From: Bifidobacterium sp. ESL0800
Lineage (GTDB): Bacteria; Actinomycetota; Actinomycetes; Actinomycetales; Bifidobacteriaceae
Reading direction: 5' to 3'
Assembly (NCBI RefSeq): GCF_029395355.1
Contig: NZ_CP113913.1
Span: 2,046,001 to 2,110,000, forward strand
Length of the DNA: 64,000 bases
The position numbers and the translations under genes were made by a program. Below, piece by piece: positions 62,145-64,000 of this stretch. Within the stretch, counting starts at the first letter, position 1. The number at the start of each line of letters is the position of its first letter. Under the pieces are notes generated by a model that was given only the letters and a program-made list of their open reading frames with translations, had not been told where the DNA came from and did no database searches.

Positions 62145-62786
62145 ATGGCAGCAGGAGATACGGTTATCACGATTATCGGCAACCTTACGGCTGACCCGGA
62201 GCTGCGCACTATCGGCAGCGGTGCGTCGGTCGCGAGTTTCACGATCGCCTCGACGCCGCGTACGTTCAACCGCCAGACCCAGCAGTGGGAGGACGGCAAT
62301 GCGCTGTTCATGCGCTGCTCCGCCTGGCGTGACATGGCCGACCATTGCGCGTCCAGCCTTGCCAAGGGCATGCGCGTGATCGCGCAGGGCCGCTTGCAGC
62401 AGCGTTCGTACACCGCCAACGACGGGAGCAACCGCACGGTTGTGGAGATGACGGTCGACGAGATCGGCCCGTCCCTACGCTACGCCACCGCCCAGGTGCA
62501 ACGTCAGTCGTCTTCGAACGGCGGGTTCCAGGGTGGTTCCCGCAACAACGGAGGCTATAACGGCGGCGCCGGCAACAACGGAGGCGGTTATAACCGTGGC
62601 GGCAACGGCGGATACCAAGGCGGCGCAGGCTACTCGGGCGGCGCTTCCGCCGGTCAGTCCCAGCCGCAAGGCCAGCCTCAGACCGGCAGCGATCCGTGGG
62701 GCAGCTCAGCCAATTCCGGCGACGGGTTCTCGACCTTCGGAGGCAGCTCCGATTTCGGCGGGGATTCCGACGAACCGGAGTTCTAG
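62145..62786 (+). CDS. ssb: Single-stranded DNA-binding protein
   Basis: 213 residues. OB fold with [34 protein letters not shown] and [21 protein letters not shown] Gly/Asn/Gln-rich linker of about 90 residues ends in the acidic tip DEPEF, the protein-interaction tail. Coats single-stranded DNA in replication and repair. Second in the ribosomal-protein operon. Confidence 0.96.
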   Translation: MAAGDTVITIIGNLTADPELRTIGSGASVASFTIASTPRTFNRQTQQWEDGNALFMRCSAWRDMADHCASSLAKGMRVIAQGRLQQRSYTANDGSNRTVVEMTVDEIGPSLRYATAQVQRQSSSNGGFQGGSRNNGGYNGGAGNNGGGYNRGGNGGYQGGAGYSGGASAGQSQPQGQPQTGSDPWGSSANSGDGFSTFGGSSDFGGDSDEPEF

Positions 62787-62863
62787 CGGTAGGTACGCGA
62801 AAAGGCGCCAGAAACCCAGAAGACAAGCAATAGACGTTAAACAAGTGTTAAGGAGACATTGAT

Positions 62864-63112
62864 ATGTCACGTAAAAGGCCAAAACCACCAGTCAAGCCGT
62901 TTAAGAAAAAGCCGAACCCGCTGAAGGCTGCGAAGATCACCGAGATCGATTACAAGGACACCACGCTGCTGCGCAAGTTCATCTCCGACCGCGGCAAGAT
63001 TCGCTCGCGTCGCATCACCGGCGTGACCATCCAGGAGCAGCGCGAGATTTCCCGCGCCATCAAGAACGCGCGTGAGATGGCCCTGCTGCCTTACGCCACC
63101 AACGGCCGCTGA
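62864..63112 (+). CDS. rpsR: 30S ribosomal protein bS18
   Basis: 82 residues, typical bS18: [55 protein letters not shown]. Lacks the Cys zinc motif (C-minus type). SD AAGGAG before ATG 62864. Confidence 0.96.
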   Translation: MSRKRPKPPVKPFKKKPNPLKAAKITEIDYKDTTLLRKFISDRGKIRSRRITGVTIQEQREISRAIKNAREMALLPYATNGR

Positions 63113-63127
63113 TAGGAGGCAAGAACA

Positions 63128-63574
63128 ATGGCTGAAACCAAAGTTATTCTCACCAAGTCCGTCTCCAACCTCGGTCACTCCGGTGACGTCGTCGAGGTCA
63201 AGCCCGGCTATGCACGCAACTACCTGATCCCGCAGGGCCTCGCCTTCGCGTGGAGCAAGAACGCCGCTTCTCAGATTGAGGCGATGAAGCGCGCACGTCT
63301 GGCCAAGTCCGTGGCCACCCGTGAAGACGCCGTGGCCGCCAAGGCCGCCATCGACGGCACCGTCGTCGAGTTGAGCGCCAAGGTCTCCGAGTCCGGCAAG
63401 CTGTTCGGTGGCATCTCCACCATGGACATCGCTTCCGCTCTGGAATCCAAGGCCGCCGTCGATCCGAAGGCGATCAAGGTCGAGACCATCAAGACCACCG
63501 GCGAATTCCCCGCCACCGTGGCCCTGCACCCGGAAATCTCCGCGAGCTTCACTGTGAAGGTCGTCGCCGAGTAA
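63128..63574 (+). CDS. rplI: 50S ribosomal protein bL9
   Basis: 148 residues. [20 protein letters not shown] and [20 protein letters not shown] are the bL9 signature. Last gene of the operon, 15 bases after rpsR, closed by a hairpin. Confidence 0.96.
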   Translation: MAETKVILTKSVSNLGHSGDVVEVKPGYARNYLIPQGLAFAWSKNAASQIEAMKRARLAKSVATREDAVAAKAAIDGTVVELSAKVSESGKLFGGISTMDIASALESKAAVDPKAIKVETIKTTGEFPATVALHPEISASFTVKVVAE

Positions 63575-63616
63575 TTTCAGGATTCATAACGGTTTATCAC
63601 CGCAAGCTTAAGCAAG

Positions 63617-63650
63617 AAAACCCGCCGAGCACATCGTGCCGGCGGGTTTT
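63617..63650 (+). terminator. Terminator after rplI
   Basis: AAAACCCGCCG (63617-63627) pairs with CGGCGGGTTTT (63640-63650), with an inner GCAC/GTGC stem. Confidence 0.85.
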
Positions 63651-63669
63651 CGTATACGCGGGCAATGCG

Positions 63670-63720
63670 AAAGGGCCGAATCCAGCAGAATCAGAATAAC
63701 TCTGCTGGATTCGGCCCTTT
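63670..63720. terminator. Second hairpin, terminator of the SDR gene
   Basis: A 19-bp perfect stem AAAGGGCCGAATCCAGCAG (63670-63688) with 63702-63720, between rplI and the convergent SDR gene. Confidence 0.85.
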
Positions 63721-63792
63721 GAAATCGATCAGCGACTTACATCTCGCGTCGGCGTCCTATCGTCAACGCCGTCAAGCCGCTAATCGCCGAAA

Positions 63793-64000
63793 TCACTGAG
63801 CGGTGTAGCCGCCGTCGGCCACGAACTCGGAGCCCGTGGAGAACTTGGACTCGTCGCTGGCCAGGAACACAGCCATCCAGGCGATGTCCTCAGGATCGCC
63901 CAAGTGGCCCATAGGGGTCTTGGACTCTTCGAGCGCGACCAGTTCCGGATGCGGATCGACCATCGGGGTGTGGATGTATCCGGGGTGAATGGTGTTGACG
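63793..64000 (-). CDS. Short-chain dehydrogenase/reductase, N-terminus outside window
   Basis: The last 68 codons are seen: VNTIHPGYIHTPMVDPHPEL, VALEESKTPMGHLGDPEDIA, WMAVFLASDESKFSTGSEFV, ADGGYTAQ. This is the classical SDR C-terminus (HPGxxxTPM, GxPxxIAxxxxFLASDxxxxxTGxxxxxDGGY). The catalytic YxxxK and nucleotide-binding parts lie beyond base 64000. Substrate unknown. Confidence 0.93.
   Translation of the reverse strand, partial: VNTIHPGYIHTPMVDPHPELVALEESKTPMGHLGDPEDIAWMAVFLASDESKFSTGSEFVADGGYTAQ

Overview
The window looks like a Bifidobacterium chromosome segment (roughly 55-60% GC overall, lower between genes). Points in favour: several LacI-regulated carbohydrate loci with sugar ABC importers that lack their own ATPase; an OpcA-type glucose-6-phosphate dehydrogenase accessory protein; a mevalonate-pathway phosphomevalonate kinase joined to a type 2 IPP isomerase; a C69 dipeptidase; sucrose hydrolase plus MFS permease; and the rpsF-ssb-rpsR-rplI operon. 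Genus is an inference from gene content; no rRNA gene is present.

Layout. (1) 1-16 kb is a carbohydrate region. It holds three related LacI regulators, two ABC importers (one binding protein plus two permeases in one operon; a second pair of permeases whose likely binding protein lies 3.5 kb away on the other strand), a GH172 (DUF2961) enzyme, a zinc-family sugar alcohol dehydrogenase, a YesL-like membrane protein, a GH13 glucosidase and an esterase. Two operator families can be read directly. A near-perfect palindrome TACCTAAGCGATTAGGTA sits on the first binding-protein promoter and recurs in front of the second LacI gene. A TGTAAACGCTTACA-like site lies in front of the dehydrogenase, the second permease pair, GH13 and the second binding protein. 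(2) 16.6-23.5 kb carries a tyrosine phosphatase and the oxidative pentose-phosphate genes gnd, pgl, opcA and zwf. (3) 24-29.7 kb has a LytTR/DUF3021 pair, a graveyard of broken genes (frameshifted YafQ toxin, BspA-like repeat scrap, alcohol dehydrogenase remnant), an internalin-like LRR surface protein and a DUF4143 ATPase. (4) 29.7-31 kb has nrdF with tandem NrdR boxes. (5) 31.3-35.7 kb is a sucrose locus (GH32, MFS permease, LacI). (6) 35.8-48.3 kb is mixed: secreted HNH nuclease, alcohol dehydrogenase, DinJ remnant with a nonsense codon, two DUF1516 proteins, tRNA-Lys, ArsR/CMD pair, dipeptidase, MIF-like tautomerase, fused PMK-IDI, 3-methyladenine glycosylase and YwiC-like protein. (7) 48.5-54.5 kb is a nucleoside/ribose salvage block (nucleoside hydrolase, YjiH-like transporter candidate, LacI, ribokinase, PRPP synthase) linked by a shared AACGCTTTATC operator. 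(8) 54.8-61.6 kb holds four consecutive zinc-ribbon membrane proteins, some resembling TcaA. (9) 61.7-64 kb is the S6-SSB-S18-L9 operon and the end of an SDR gene.

Themes worth a second look: long low-complexity in-frame insertions in otherwise conserved enzymes (Pgl, dipeptidase, PMK-IDI, YwiC); several palindromic or tandem intergenic repeat families, including a 62-bp-period array of CTTGGTGCACCAAG palindromes; the zinc-ribbon cluster; and the separate broken halves of a DinJ/YafQ-type toxin-antitoxin pair.
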